64,000 nt of DNA from CALINF01 sp039990395 (GTDB lineage Bacteria; Pseudomonadota; Gammaproteobacteria; Pseudomonadales; Halieaceae), in assembly GCA_039990395.1 (NCBI GenBank), contig JBDXFZ010000146.1, forward strand, positions 1,364,001-1,428,000, given 5' to 3'. Position numbers and translations under genes: made by a program. Below the pieces are notes generated by a model. The model saw only the letters and a program-made list of their open reading frames with translations, was not told the origin of the DNA and ran no database searches. Below, in pieces: positions 9,124 to 18,753 of the stretch (its first letter is position 1; each line of letters opens with the position of its first letter).

Positions 9124-10560
9124 ATGAGCGAACTTAATTCAGACCTGGAACACCCCACTTATAATTATAAGGTGGTGCGCCAGTTTGCCATCATGACGGT
9201 GGTCTGGGGTATTGTAGGCATGTTGGTGGGTGTTGTTATCGCCGCACAGCTGGCGTGGCCGGCACTTAACCTGGACTTACCCTGGACCAGCTTCGGTCGT
9301 CTGCGCCCATTGCATACCAATGCTGTAATTTTCGCATTTGGCGGCTGTGCGTTATTTGCCACCTCTTATTACGTTGTGCAGCGTACGTGCCAGGTTCGCC
9401 TTTTGTCGGACAAACTGGCAGCGTTTACTTTCTGGGGCTGGCAACTGGTTATCGTAGCAGCCGCTATCACCCTGCCGCTGGGCCTTACAAGCTCAAAGGA
9501 ATACGCTGAGCTCGAGTGGCCCATCGACATTCTAATCGCAGTCGTTTGGGTAACCTACGCTATTGTATTTTTTGGCACGATAATGAAGCGTAAAGCTGAT
9601 CATATCTACGTGGCCAATTGGTTTTTCGGGGCCTTTATTATTGCTGTCGCCGTACTGCATATCGTCAACAGCTTGGCAGTTCCTGTGGGCATGACAAAGT
9701 CTTACTCGATCTACGCCGGCACTGTCGATGCGATGGTACAGTGGTGGTACGGTCACAACGCCGTAGGATTTTTCCTCACTGCCGGCTTTCTGGGCATGAT
9801 GTACTACTTCGTACCCAAGCAGGCTGGTCGTCCGGTCTACTCGTATCGACTGAGCATTGTGCATTTCTGGGCGCTGGTGGCGGTTTACATCTGGGCCGGC
9901 CCTCACCACTTGCACTACACCGCGTTACCCGACTGGGCTCAGAGCCTGGGCATGGTGATGAGTATTATTTTGCTGGCTCCCAGTTGGGGCGGCATGATCA
10001 ACGGAATGATGACGTTATCGGGGGCGTGGCACAAACTACGGACCGACCCTATCCTGCGCTTCCTCGTGGTCAGTCTGTCGTTCTACGGCATGTCGACTTT
10101 CGAAGGCCCCATGATGTCAATCAAGACAGTCAATTCGCTGTCACACTACACGGACTGGACTATCGGCCACGTACATTCAGGCGCTCTAGGATGGGTAGCA
10201 ATGATTTCGATAGGTTGTATCTATCACCTCATACCCATCTTGTTTGCCAAGCAAAAAATGTACAGTACTGATTTGATCAATGTGCATTTCTGGATGTCTA
10301 CAATAGGCACCGTGCTGTACATCGCGTCGATGTGGGTAAACGGTATTCTGCAAGGGTTGATGTGGCGTGCTTATAACCAGGACGGCACCCTAACCTACAG
10401 CTTTGTTGAGTCGGTAGCCGCTAGTTACCCGGGCTATGTAGTGCGGGTATTGGGAGGAACGATATTCTTCGCAGGCATGCTAATCATGGCCTACAACGTC
10501 TTCATGACGACACGTAAAGATGTAGCGGTAGAACAGACCCCCGCTGCCAGTGCTGCTTAA
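9124..10560 (+). CDS. ccoN: cbb3-type cytochrome c oxidase subunit I (CcoN)
   Basis: CcoN is the catalytic haem-copper subunit of the high-affinity terminal oxidase, reducing O2 to water with proton pumping in the inner membrane. Its 478 residues form about 12 transmembrane helices. Visible ligands include H64 in RPLHTNAV (low-spin haem b), WWYGHNAVGF (Cu-B histidine and nearby Tyr), GPHHLHY (Cu-B histidine pair) and HVHSGALGW near the C-terminal third (haem ligands). It begins the ccoNOQP run, is followed 11 bp later by ccoO, and is probably transcribed from the Fnr promoter upstream of the Yip1 gene. Confidence 0.97.
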   Translation: MSELNSDLEHPTYNYKVVRQFAIMTVVWGIVGMLVGVVIAAQLAWPALNLDLPWTSFGRLRPLHTNAVIFAFGGCALFATSYYVVQRTCQVRLLSDKLAAFTFWGWQLVIVAAAITLPLGLTSSKEYAELEWPIDILIAVVWVTYAIVFFGTIMKRKADHIYVANWFFGAFIIAVAVLHIVNSLAVPVGMTKSYSIYAGTVDAMVQWWYGHNAVGFFLTAGFLGMMYYFVPKQAGRPVYSYRLSIVHFWALVAVYIWAGPHHLHYTALPDWAQSLGMVMSIILLAPSWGGMINGMMTLSGAWHKLRTDPILRFLVVSLSFYGMSTFEGPMMSIKTVNSLSHYTDWTIGHVHSGALGWVAMISIGCIYHLIPILFAKQKMYSTDLINVHFWMSTIGTVLYIASMWVNGILQGLMWRAYNQDGTLTYSFVESVAASYPGYVVRVLGGTIFFAGMLIMAYNVFMTTRKDVAVEQTPAASAA

Positions 10561-10571
10561 GGAGCGTTTCA

Positions 10572-11180
10572 ATGAAGCATGAAAGCGTAGAAAAAAATGT
10601 CGGCTTGATGATCATACTGGTGATCGTGGCTATCAGCTTCGGCACGTTGGTAGAACTCGTGCCACTCTTTTTTGACAAGCAGGTAAACGAACCAGTTGCG
10701 GGCTTGAAACCGCTGCCCGCGCTAGAACTCGAAGGCCGTGATATCTACATTCGGGAGGGGTGTAACACCTGCCACTCACAGATGATACGCCCACTGCGTG
10801 CAGAGACAGAGCGCTACGGTCACTACTCCGTGGCCGGTGAATTTGTCTATGACCATCCCTTTTTGTGGGGCTCAAAGCGTACAGGGCCTGACCTCGCTCG
10901 CGTAGGACAACGTTACAGTGATGACTGGCATAGAGCACACTTGTATAACCCTAGGGATGTGGTGCCAGAATCTAATATGCCCGCGTTTCCGTGGTTGTTT
11001 GATGACGAGGTGGACAGCAGTCGCACGCCAGACAAGTTAGCCGCACTGCGCATGGTAGGCGTGCCCTATACCGATGAGGACATTGCCGGCGCCACGCAAG
11101 CGGTAGAAGGCAAAAAAGAAATCGATGCGCTGGTTGCCTACCTGCAACAGTTGGGCACCTTGCTGAGGACTAAACGCTAA
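10572..11180 (+). CDS. ccoO: cbb3 oxidase subunit II, mono-haem cytochrome c (CcoO)
   Basis: CcoO passes electrons to CcoN. One N-terminal transmembrane anchor (residues ~10-33) is followed by a periplasmic cytochrome c domain with a single haem site CNTCH (C64, C67, H68). A likely axial methionine lies in SNMPAFPW. At 202 residues it has the usual family length. A GGAG ribosome site precedes the ATG. The gene lies between ccoN and ccoQ with very short spacing, typical of one operon. Confidence 0.97.
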   Translation: MKHESVEKNVGLMIILVIVAISFGTLVELVPLFFDKQVNEPVAGLKPLPALELEGRDIYIREGCNTCHSQMIRPLRAETERYGHYSVAGEFVYDHPFLWGSKRTGPDLARVGQRYSDDWHRAHLYNPRDVVPESNMPAFPWLFDDEVDSSRTPDKLAALRMVGVPYTDEDIAGATQAVEGKKEIDALVAYLQQLGTLLRTKR

Positions 11181-11182
11181 TC

Positions 11183-11362
11183 ATGGATATCAATGATCTG
11201 AGAGGTCTGAGCACGCTTTTTCTCTTGTTATCATTTCTGGGTTTGTGCTTCTGGGCCTACAGCAAGAAGCGAAAGCCGTATTTTGATGACGCGGCCAATC
11301 TGCCCTTTGCCGATGAAGCGATGAACCAACGCACCCAGCAGGAGGTGTCAAAGAATGACTAG
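11183..11362 (+). CDS. ccoQ: cbb3 oxidase small subunit (CcoQ)
   Basis: This 59-residue frame starts ATG-GAT-ATC two bases after the ccoO stop and ends TAG at 11360-11362, overlapping the ccoP start by 8 bp. It has one hydrophobic helix (residues ~11-26, rich in Leu/Phe) followed by a basic KKRKP stop-transfer segment and a short acidic tail. Position, size and architecture match CcoQ, which stabilises the cbb3 complex. It was identified by position and topology, as the family has little sequence conservation. Confidence 0.93.
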   Translation: MDINDLRGLSTLFLLLSFLGLCFWAYSKKRKPYFDDAANLPFADEAMNQRTQQEVSKND

Positions 11363-12233
11363 TTTCTGGAGTGGCTGGGTTATTGTTCTTACCGCAATTA
11401 CGCTCATCCTGACAACGTGGATACTTGTTGCCAATCGAAAGCGTGAGCAGCGTGAAACAGAGCGCACAACGGGACACGTCTATGATGGCATTGAGGAATT
11501 CGACAACCCTCTTCCCGCCTGGTGGTTCTGGATGTTTGCGCTGACCATTGTCTGGGGGATCGGTTACCTGATTGTCTACCCCGGAATGGGGAATTTCCCC
11601 GGCGTACTTGGCTGGACTCAGATTAATCAGCACGATCGCGAGGTGGCCGCAGCCGACGAGCAGTATCGCGCCATGCGTGATCGCTATCTTGCGCTATCGA
11701 TTGAAGAAATTGCGGACGACCCCGCCGTTCGCAAGATGGGCGCCCGAATGTTTGGCAACAACTGCGCACAGTGTCACGGAGGTGATGGACGCGGTAGCTA
11801 CGGCTTTCCAAACCTAACCGACAACGACTGGATTTACGGTGGCACACCGGAGGTTATCAAAGCGACTCTGGTCAATGGTCGCCAGGCTGCGATGCCCGCG
11901 TGGGATAGTATTCTTCGCGACAAAGGTATTGCCGAGGTTACCCAGTATCTGCTTTTGTTAAATGGACGCACTGCAGATACCGTGCAAGCCAGTGAGGGTG
12001 AAAAACACTTTGCAACCTACTGTGCCGCCTGTCACGGGGCCGACGGTACTGGCAATCCAATGCTTGGATCTCCCAATCTCACCAACGGCATCTGGTTGTA
12101 TGGCGGCACTCCAGAGCAAATCGCTCACTCACTGCGCGTTGGACGCAATGGTGTTATGCCTGCATTTGCCGAAACACTTAGCGAAGACAAGATCCATATT
12201 CTTACAGCCTACGTTTATGGACTGAACAAATAG
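11355..12233 (+). CDS. ccoP: cbb3 oxidase subunit III, di-haem cytochrome c (CcoP)
   Basis: CcoP is the electron-entry subunit of the oxidase. The N-terminus has two membrane helices (residues ~5-25 and ~55-75) separated by the conserved DNPLPAWW segment. Two periplasmic cytochrome c domains follow with haem sites CAQCH (C137-H141) and CAACH (C223-H227). Each has a downstream axial methionine (AMPAW and VMPAF). The length of 292 is normal. It overlaps ccoQ by 8 bp, implying translational coupling. Confidence 0.97.
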   Translation: MTSFWSGWVIVLTAITLILTTWILVANRKREQRETERTTGHVYDGIEEFDNPLPAWWFWMFALTIVWGIGYLIVYPGMGNFPGVLGWTQINQHDREVAAADEQYRAMRDRYLALSIEEIADDPAVRKMGARMFGNNCAQCHGGDGRGSYGFPNLTDNDWIYGGTPEVIKATLVNGRQAAMPAWDSILRDKGIAEVTQYLLLLNGRTADTVQASEGEKHFATYCAACHGADGTGNPMLGSPNLTNGIWLYGGTPEQIAHSLRVGRNGVMPAFAETLSEDKIHILTAYVYGLNK

Positions 12234-12295
12234 TCCTGTAGCGCTCTATTGCGCCGGGCTCTTCAGACCCGACCACCAACTCTTCGGTATGCGGT

Positions 12296-13705
12296 ATGTC
12301 CGACCCACAGCTCATCGATCTTCAGGAAGTGGCGCCGGCCGAGGTTGGTGAAGTTGATCTCTATCAGCGCCGGGAAAAAATCTACACGCGTAAGATCGAA
12401 GGCTTCTACCAGCGACTGCGCCTGTTTACCGGTTGGCCACTGCTTCTTGGGTACTTCCTGCTGCCCTGGATGAGCTGGGATGGTCGGCAGGCCATCTTGT
12501 TTGACTTGCCCGCGCGCAAATTTCATATTCTGGGCCTGACATTCTGGCCACAGGATTTCCCTTTGCTCGCATTCTTGCTAATTATTTCAGCCTTTGGCCT
12601 ATTTGCCGTTACCGTATTTGCCGGGCGCATCTGGTGCGGATATACCTGCCCCCAAACAGTCTGGACCAGTATTTTTATGTGGCTGGAGCAGAAAACCGAA
12701 GGGAGTCGAAACCAACGCATCAAAATCGACAAGATGCCTTGGTCGGCAGAAAAAGCGACGCGTAAACTGGCAAAACATGGTTCCTGGCTGTTCGTAGCAT
12801 TCGCGACTGGCATGACTTTTGTCGGCTATTTCTACCCGATTCGCAGTCTCTCGTTGGAGTTAAGCACATTGTCTACGGGAATGTGGCAGGCTGCATGGAC
12901 CTTGTTTTTTACCCTCGCCACGTATATCAACGCTGGATGGATGCGCGAACAAGTCTGTAAGTACATGTGCCCCTATGCTCGCTTTCAATCTGTTATGTTC
13001 GACCAGGACACGCTCATCGTTTCCTATGACGAACGCAGGGGGGAACAGCGTGGCTCGCGCAAACGCAGCGCAGACTATAAAGCTCAAGGGCTAGGAGACT
13101 GCATTAGTTGCGAGCTTTGTGTACAGGTTTGTCCAACTGGTATCGATATTCGCGACGGTCTGCAATACGAATGCATTGGCTGTGCGCTGTGTATCGATGC
13201 ATGCAATTCGGTAATGGACAAAATGGAATATCCACGAGGGCTGATCGGCTATACAAGCGAGCACCAGTTACAAGGTGGCACCACTCACTGGCTCCGACCC
13301 AGAATCATAGGATATACCGTCGTTCTAGCGCTCATGGTGGGTATATTTAGCTATACGGTAGCTTCGCGCATTCCGGTTGAGTTGACCATTATTCGCGACC
13401 GCAATCAGCTCTATCTGACTACGGACAATGGTGATATCGAGAACCTCTACGAACTGCATCTTCTGAATATGGACAAGCACCCGCATGACTATCTGATCCA
13501 AATTGATGGTATCAAAGGAGCTGCAATTGTTGGCGATACCACCTATTCACTCGAAGGTGGCGAGGTACGCACTATCAATCTGCGAGTAAGAATTTCGCCG
13601 GAGTACCTGGACAAGCCCAGCACTGCGCTACAGTTTGAGGCCATCGCTAAAGATGTACCGTCGTTGCGTGCTGCCTCCGAATCACGCTTTATGAGACCAC
13701 TATGA
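12296..13705 (+). CDS. ccoG: cbb3 oxidase assembly ferredoxin-like protein (CcoG/FixG/RdxA)
   Basis: CcoG is a membrane-bound iron-sulfur protein required for cbb3 assembly and implicated in copper reduction. The 469 residues contain several membrane helices. A CGYTCPQTVW motif (part of the FixG family signature) is followed by a ferredoxin-like pair of cysteine clusters, CISCELCVQVCP and CIGCALCIDAC. A C-terminal periplasmic Ig-like domain completes the protein. It lies 62 bp after ccoP and overlaps ccoH at ATGA, so ccoGHIS is a coupled unit. No strong ribosome site precedes the ATG at 12296. Confidence 0.95.
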   Translation: MSDPQLIDLQEVAPAEVGEVDLYQRREKIYTRKIEGFYQRLRLFTGWPLLLGYFLLPWMSWDGRQAILFDLPARKFHILGLTFWPQDFPLLAFLLIISAFGLFAVTVFAGRIWCGYTCPQTVWTSIFMWLEQKTEGSRNQRIKIDKMPWSAEKATRKLAKHGSWLFVAFATGMTFVGYFYPIRSLSLELSTLSTGMWQAAWTLFFTLATYINAGWMREQVCKYMCPYARFQSVMFDQDTLIVSYDERRGEQRGSRKRSADYKAQGLGDCISCELCVQVCPTGIDIRDGLQYECIGCALCIDACNSVMDKMEYPRGLIGYTSEHQLQGGTTHWLRPRIIGYTVVLALMVGIFSYTVASRIPVELTIIRDRNQLYLTTDNGDIENLYELHLLNMDKHPHDYLIQIDGIKGAAIVGDTTYSLEGGEVRTINLRVRISPEYLDKPSTALQFEAIAKDVPSLRAASESRFMRPL

Positions 13706-14223
13706 CACCCTCCCCGCTACAACCGGCTGATGACCAGCCTTGGTATCAACAGTTCTGGCCCTGGTTTCTCATTGCCCTACCCGGGTCTGTCGTCGTTGCA
13801 GGGTTTGTCACCCTGTATATCGCCAATAAGCATTCCGATGACCTGGTGGTCGACGAGTACTACAAAAACGGATTGGCAATAAATCGACAAATCGCCAAGC
13901 AACAACGGGCTGCCGATATGGGCCTGTCTGCCACTTTTATCGTCGACGCCAGCACGATTACTGTTAGGACTACAGGCCCCATCACCAGCCCTGTGCTGAA
14001 CCTCCGCTTATCCCACCCGCTAGAATCAGACGCAGACTTCGAACTACCACTCAGTCGCGTAGCGTCAGGCGAGTACCGAGCAACATTGCAATACGCAGTT
14101 GCGCCAAACTGGCACTGGATCCTCGAAAGCGGGCAGAGAAGCGATTGGCGGCTTGATGGATCTCTCGTTGCCAGCGATTTCCCGGAGTTATCCGCTGCGG
14201 ATGATCTACCTGACCAATGGTAG
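13702..14223 (+). CDS. ccoH: FixH-family cbb3 assembly protein (CcoH)
   Basis: CcoH is a small membrane protein needed for maturation of cbb3 oxidase and thought to work with the CcoI copper pump. It has 173 residues. One N-terminal transmembrane helix (PWFLIALPGSVVVAGFV region) is followed by the family-typical VVDEYYKNGLAINRQ segment and a periplasmic beta domain. The start ATG overlaps the ccoG stop (ATGA) and the stop overlaps the ccoI start by 7 bp. Confidence 0.93.
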   Translation: MTPSPLQPADDQPWYQQFWPWFLIALPGSVVVAGFVTLYIANKHSDDLVVDEYYKNGLAINRQIAKQQRAADMGLSATFIVDASTITVRTTGPITSPVLNLRLSHPLESDADFELPLSRVASGEYRATLQYAVAPNWHWILESGQRSDWRLDGSLVASDFPELSAADDLPDQW

Positions 14224-16646
14224 CAGGCAGTACCGCCACCGCCCTGCAATCACTTGACTGCTTTCACTGTGGTGAGCCAGTACCGGGCAATAGTGAATTC
14301 ACTGCGCTTATCGACGGCGAGCAACGTCCGATGTGCTGCCCAGGCTGTCAGGCGGTAGCCAATCTCATTGCTGGTAGCGGTATGTCTGTCTTCTATCAAC
14401 AGCGCACTGCATTCAATGAACGTCCCAGTGGCAGTGAGCAAGACGACACCTTCGCTATCTACAACGATACCTCTATGGCGCAGACGTTTTGCTCGATTGG
14501 TGATGATGGCACCACTCGCGCTCAATTGTTGCTAGGCGGCATAACCTGCGCCGCGTGTACCTGGCTTATTGAAAGTACACTGATGCGCATTGAAGGCGTT
14601 TCATTCGCCAGCGTAAACCTTCATCAAAGTCGATTGGACGTTCGATTCTCCACGGAAAAAATTCGGCCGAGCGAATTGTTCGAAGCTATCGCGGCACTGG
14701 GTTATACCCCCCGCCCGTTTCACAGCAATGCGCGCAGAGAGCAACTTCAGCAGGAGTACAAACAGGACTTGCGTCGACTGGCCGTAGCAGGAATCGGCAT
14801 GATGCAGGTTGGCATGTTTGCCATTGCACTGCATGCAGGCAGCATTCAGGGAATTGCGTTGCAGTACCAGTCGTTGCTGCGCTGGGTAAGCCTTCTCGTT
14901 GCTAGTTTTGTCGTCTTATTTTCAGCCAAGCCCTTTTTCATTACCGCTTGGCGGCACCTTAAGCAACGTACACTGGTTATGGACATGCCAGTTGCTTTGG
15001 CCATTGGGATAGCATGGCTGGCCAGTGTGTGGGCGACCGTAAGGAATACCGGAGACGTCTACTTCGACTCTATCGTGATGTTCACCTTCTTCCTGTTATT
15101 GGCGCGTTTTATCGAGCGGCGTATCAGGGAACGCAGTCTGCAATCCTGGATAGACACTGAAGCGGGACTCCCCGACGCAGTGGAGGTAAAACGAGGAGAT
15201 CAGTGGCACACCCTGCCGCGCAAACAACTGGTTGGCGGCGAGCAGGTGTTGGTGCTACCAGGGCGAGTCATACCAATTGATGCAACAGTGTTTTCAGGTA
15301 GCAGCGCGGTGCGTGAAGATGCGTTCAACGGAGAATACTTTCCACGCACAGTTAATGCTGGAGATAGTGTGTTCGCCGGCACGGTCAATACTGAGGGTTT
15401 GCTTGAACTCACTGCAGCCGGTAGTTACTTGCAGACACGGCTGAATGCTTTGCAGCGTTCGCTAGACAGCAGCCAACACAAAAAGCCGCGTCTGGCGCAA
15501 CTCGCCGACCGAGTGGCTTCGTGGTTCGTGGCTGCAATCTTAGTCATTACAGTGGTAACGGCGATCACCTGGCTCCAAATTGACCCTTCACGCGCACTCT
15601 GGGTCAGTTTGTCTGTTCTGGTCATCAGCTGCCCCTGCGCACTCGCGCTGGCGACACCGGCGGCGCTAGCAAGCTCAGCCAATGCGCTGCGTAAGCTCGG
15701 AGTCATCGTACACGGTGATAATGCATTGGCCACTCTCGCAAGTTGTAATCGAGCCGTTTTCGATAAAACAGGCACACTAACCCGTGGCCGTTTATCGCTG
15801 GCACGGATAGTAACCAGTCCGGATACGACACAAGATGAGGCCAACAGCATCGCGCAGGCGTTGCAGCAATATTCAAATCATCCGATCGCTGCGGCATTTG
15901 CACAAACGCGACAGCTGCCTACTCTCAAAGCGGTTGAAGTAGTCTCGGGTGCGGGTATTGAAGGTAGCGATGGGACTCTGCGCTATCGCGTAGGTAGTGA
16001 ACGCTTTTGCCGAGAGATAGCACCTGAGCTAGAAGCAATGCCCGAGGGTGATTTTCACTGGATCGCACTTTGTGCCACCGATCGGCCCATGGCCTGGTTC
16101 GGTCTTCAAGATGAAGAGCGTGAGGAAGCGGGCCCACTGATACGCCAGCTTCATCGCGCAGGCATGCAGGTAGAGATGGCTACCGGTGACAGCAGTGGAC
16201 AGGCGAAGCAACTTGCCAGTCAGTTGGGGTTCAACGACGTGCACACTGGCATGAACCCTCAGGACAAACTATCGCTAGTGCAAAAACGTCAATCGCAAGG
16301 CGATGTCGTGGTCATGGTCGGAGACGGCCTCAACGATGCTCCCGTTCTCGGCGTCGCGAACGCGTCATTTGCGGTTGCGACTGCGACTGATTTAGCGCGC
16401 TCCCAGGCAGATTTTATCGTCAACGAAGACGACCTGGCACTCGTCGGCACTACGTTAACGCATGCGCGTAAATGTCGGCGGGTGATACGGCAGAACCTCG
16501 TATGGGCTCTGGGATATAATTTGTGTGCCCTACCCTTGGCTGCTACCGGATCTGTACCTCCCTGGGCTGCGGCTCTGGGCATGTCATTCAGTTCACTATT
16601 GGTGGTTCTCAATTCGCTGCGACTACAGCGACAAGGGGCAGCCTGA
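14217..16646 (+). CDS. ccoI: Copper-transporting P1B-type ATPase for cbb3 assembly (CcoI/FixI)
   Basis: This 809-residue heavy-metal P-type ATPase moves copper across the inner membrane for insertion into the CcoN Cu-B site. An N-terminal cysteine-rich region (CFHC at 15-18, CCPGC at 40-44) is typical of FixI. It precedes an HMA domain with the CAAC copper site (C111, C114). Eight membrane helices follow, with the CPC transport motif (C472, C474). The catalytic aspartate is D516 in DKTGT, and GDGLNDAPVL forms the hinge. Overlap with ccoH and immediate abutment to ccoS indicate one transcript. Confidence 0.96.
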   Translation: MVAGSTATALQSLDCFHCGEPVPGNSEFTALIDGEQRPMCCPGCQAVANLIAGSGMSVFYQQRTAFNERPSGSEQDDTFAIYNDTSMAQTFCSIGDDGTTRAQLLLGGITCAACTWLIESTLMRIEGVSFASVNLHQSRLDVRFSTEKIRPSELFEAIAALGYTPRPFHSNARREQLQQEYKQDLRRLAVAGIGMMQVGMFAIALHAGSIQGIALQYQSLLRWVSLLVASFVVLFSAKPFFITAWRHLKQRTLVMDMPVALAIGIAWLASVWATVRNTGDVYFDSIVMFTFFLLLARFIERRIRERSLQSWIDTEAGLPDAVEVKRGDQWHTLPRKQLVGGEQVLVLPGRVIPIDATVFSGSSAVREDAFNGEYFPRTVNAGDSVFAGTVNTEGLLELTAAGSYLQTRLNALQRSLDSSQHKKPRLAQLADRVASWFVAAILVITVVTAITWLQIDPSRALWVSLSVLVISCPCALALATPAALASSANALRKLGVIVHGDNALATLASCNRAVFDKTGTLTRGRLSLARIVTSPDTTQDEANSIAQALQQYSNHPIAAAFAQTRQLPTLKAVEVVSGAGIEGSDGTLRYRVGSERFCREIAPELEAMPEGDFHWIALCATDRPMAWFGLQDEEREEAGPLIRQLHRAGMQVEMATGDSSGQAKQLASQLGFNDVHTGMNPQDKLSLVQKRQSQGDVVVMVGDGLNDAPVLGVANASFAVATATDLARSQADFIVNEDDLALVGTTLTHARKCRRVIRQNLVWALGYNLCALPLAATGSVPPWAAALGMSFSSLLVVLNSLRLQRQGAA

Positions 16647-16880
16647 ATGGAAAGCCTATACCTGCTAATACCCATTGCTCTGATATTTTGCGTGATAGCG
16701 ATTCGTCTATTGTTGTGGGCGATTGACAACGGGCAGTACGACGACTTGGACAAAGAAGCATGGAAAATTCTGGCTGATGACATTGAGCCGGACAAACCAG
16801 CTCCAGCAGCCCAGACAAACGATCAAGTGGATGCTGACAATGGCGCCACCAATACAGCTACGAAACTCGATGGAAACTGA
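16647..16880 (+). CDS. ccoS: cbb3 oxidase maturation protein CcoS
   Basis: The gene starts at the base after the ccoI stop. The product has 77 residues with one N-terminal helix (YLLIPIALIFCVIAIRLLLW). It carries the conserved WAIDNGQYDDLDKEAW-type segment of the CcoS family, then a longer than usual acidic, Ala/Asp-rich tail. CcoS is required for loading redox cofactors into cbb3 oxidase. Confidence 0.92.
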   Translation: MESLYLLIPIALIFCVIAIRLLLWAIDNGQYDDLDKEAWKILADDIEPDKPAPAAQTNDQVDADNGATNTATKLDGN

Positions 16881-17601
16881 GTACATAGCGGCCTTGGGAC
16901 TCGGCCTGGCTGGCGCTGGACACTGTCTGGGGATGTGCGGTGGCATTGCTTCTGCCCTCAATCTTGGCGGCGGTCTGGGGTTATCCGCAACCATCACCTA
17001 CCATGCAGGCAGAATTTGCAGTTATACACTGCTGGGCGCGCTGGTAGGTGCAGCAGCAGGTCTTGGCGAGCTGCCCGCGTGGACGATCGGCCTGCGCTAT
17101 CTGGCAGGCCTGCTATTGATCGCAATGGGGTTATATATTGCTGACTGGTGGCGAGGCCTCGCCTGGCTGGAACGTGCCGGTGCGTCGCTGTGGCGCCCAG
17201 TACAATCACTTTCACGACACTGGCTACCCGTGAGACACACCTATCAAGCCGGGCTACTCGGACTGTGCTGGGGCTTGATGCCTTGCGGCCTCATCTACAG
17301 CAGTCTGGCTTGGGCAGCAACCGCGCAGGATCCCCTCCGCTCAGGTTCTCTCATGCTCGTGTTTGGTATTGGCACACTACCAGCGATGTTGGCGACTAGC
17401 CTGGGAGCACAAAACCTTCAACACTTTCTACGCAAACGTGGCTTGAAGCTCGCCATCGCACTCATGCTTATCGTCTCGGGACTCTGGACGCTGTATTTGA
17501 CAATGAGTCACTCTGGACACTCCACTTCGAAGTCCTCTGCGAATAGCCATGAGCATCACTCCTCGGCACTGGGCAGTGCTGCACCGGAAAACGTCACATG
17601 A
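16870..17601 (+). CDS. SafE/DsbD-like membrane protein of the cbb3 locus
   Basis: I chose the ATG at 16870, giving 243 residues starting METEYIAAL; it overlaps the end of ccoS by 11 bp. The frame is open further upstream, but that part reads as shadow of ccoS. The protein has about six membrane helices and a GHCLGMCGG motif of the SafE/DsbD-like transmembrane family commonly found downstream of ccoS. The second half carries a matching GLMPCGLIYSSL motif, so the paired cysteines may handle metal or redox. A His/Ser-rich tail (near SHSGHSTSK and HEHH) could bind metal. A role in copper delivery for cbb3 assembly is an inference from position. Confidence 0.85.
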   Translation: METEYIAALGLGLAGAGHCLGMCGGIASALNLGGGLGLSATITYHAGRICSYTLLGALVGAAAGLGELPAWTIGLRYLAGLLLIAMGLYIADWWRGLAWLERAGASLWRPVQSLSRHWLPVRHTYQAGLLGLCWGLMPCGLIYSSLAWAATAQDPLRSGSLMLVFGIGTLPAMLATSLGAQNLQHFLRKRGLKLAIALMLIVSGLWTLYLTMSHSGHSTSKSSANSHEHHSSALGSAAPENVT

Positions 17602-18356
17602 GCTCAAAGATCAGCGTGCTAACCTATAATATCCACAAGGGATACTGCTCAGGCAACCGCAGATTTGTGCTACAGGCAATGCGAGAACGCATTGCTGAAA
17701 CAGGCGCTGATATCGTTTTTCTACAAGAGATTCACGGCAGCGTCAGCAAGAGCAGACGCAAACGGCGCCGCTTCACCTACCCCGATCAACCACACTTCGA
17801 ATATCTGGCAGACGAGTGTTGGCCTCACTATGCCTACGGCCGCAATGCGATTTATCGCAAAGGTGATCATGGCAATGCCATCATGAGCCAGTTCCCTTTC
17901 GCGCAGTGGGAAAACATTGATGTCTCGTTTTTCCCGCGCTCCAGCCGTAGCATCCTGCACGGTGTTGTGGAGATTCCCTCACTAAAGAGCCGGCTGCATG
18001 TTATGTGTGTTCACCTGGGGCTTCTGGAACGCGAACGCGCCGCACAGCTGGAGATGCTAACGCAGCGAATCAATGAGCACGTGCCCAGCGATGAGCCTAT
18101 GATTATTGCAGGTGACTTCAATGACTGGCGAATGCGCGCAGAGCGTCATCTACATGCAGATTTAAACCTCAACGAATTATTTGTCACTATGCGAGGTCAT
18201 CATGCGAAAACTTTCCCTGCCTGGGCCCCGGTACTGCCTGTCGACAGAATCTACTTTCGCGGACTGGAGCCGGTAGACTGCTCTCGGTTCAGCCGCGGCC
18301 ACTGGCGCGACTTGTCAGACCATGCCGCGCTTTTTGGTACGTTTGAATTGGGATGA
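17598..18356 (+). CDS. Endonuclease/exonuclease/phosphatase-fold hydrolase
   Basis: This 252-residue protein has the EEP superfamily signatures: LTYNIHKG near the N-terminus, FLQEIHG (metal-binding Glu), HLGLLERER, AGDFNDW (catalytic Asp and Asn) and SDHAALFG at the C-terminus (catalytic Asp-His). Members include DNA-repair nucleases and phospholipid phosphodiesterases such as cardiolipin-synthase-linked YbhP. The NIHKG form resembles the latter group. The start overlaps the preceding stop as ATGA, so it is translated with the cco block, although a link with respiration is not established. Confidence 0.85.
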   Translation: MSSKISVLTYNIHKGYCSGNRRFVLQAMRERIAETGADIVFLQEIHGSVSKSRRKRRRFTYPDQPHFEYLADECWPHYAYGRNAIYRKGDHGNAIMSQFPFAQWENIDVSFFPRSSRSILHGVVEIPSLKSRLHVMCVHLGLLERERAAQLEMLTQRINEHVPSDEPMIIAGDFNDWRMRAERHLHADLNLNELFVTMRGHHAKTFPAWAPVLPVDRIYFRGLEPVDCSRFSRGHWRDLSDHAALFGTFELG

Positions 18357-18441
18357 CACTGGCGGCTTCAATCTCAAGCAGTGCCGTGCCTGACGAAACA
18401 CATTCACTGCCCGCGTCAATCACCCAGTGATGTAATAGCAA

Positions 18442-18753
18442 CTAGGGCATCGTCATAGACAGGCTATGGGTCATGACACTGATTGCCTCCGCCCGCAAAT
18501 CACCCGTCAACTTTTCAAGTTCACCACCATCGAGCCAAACGCCTTTACACTTTGGGCACTTGTCGATAACGATCATATGAGCAACCTCCTTCTTCATCGG
18601 AGAGCCGTCTAAAGGACAAGCGTGCGTATTTTCCTCGGCAGCATTTAGAATTAATTGCATTTCCTGCTCGCAGGCTTCACAAATGGGTTGTCCATCTTCC
18701 TTATTGCGCGTTCTTTGTCCGCAGCGATCACATTTGGGGGCGAAAATTGCCAT
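18442..18753 (-). CDS. Zinc-ribbon (zf-TFIIB-type) protein
   Basis: The product has 103 residues and two zinc ribbons. The first is CDRCGQRT paired with CEAC (residues ~8-33). The second is CPLDG paired with CPKCKGVWLDGGELEKL, the hallmark of the zf-TFIIB family. The molecular role is unknown; such proteins may bind nucleic acid or proteins. It stands alone on the minus strand between two plus-strand genes. Confidence 0.85.
   Translation of the reverse strand: MAIFAPKCDRCGQRTRNKEDGQPICEACEQEMQLILNAAEENTHACPLDGSPMKKEVAHMIVIDKCPKCKGVWLDGGELEKLTGDLRAEAISVMTHSLSMTMP

Noticed and set aside
9618..10271. 217-residue plus-strand frame inside ccoN
   Set aside because: It is a shifted frame of ccoN with Arg/Gly/Leu-rich, non-conserved sequence; ccoN itself is clear.
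16723..16869. 5' extension of the SafE-like gene
   Set aside because: It overlaps ccoS in another frame and is Thr/Lys-rich; the ATG at 16870 gives the expected membrane-protein start.
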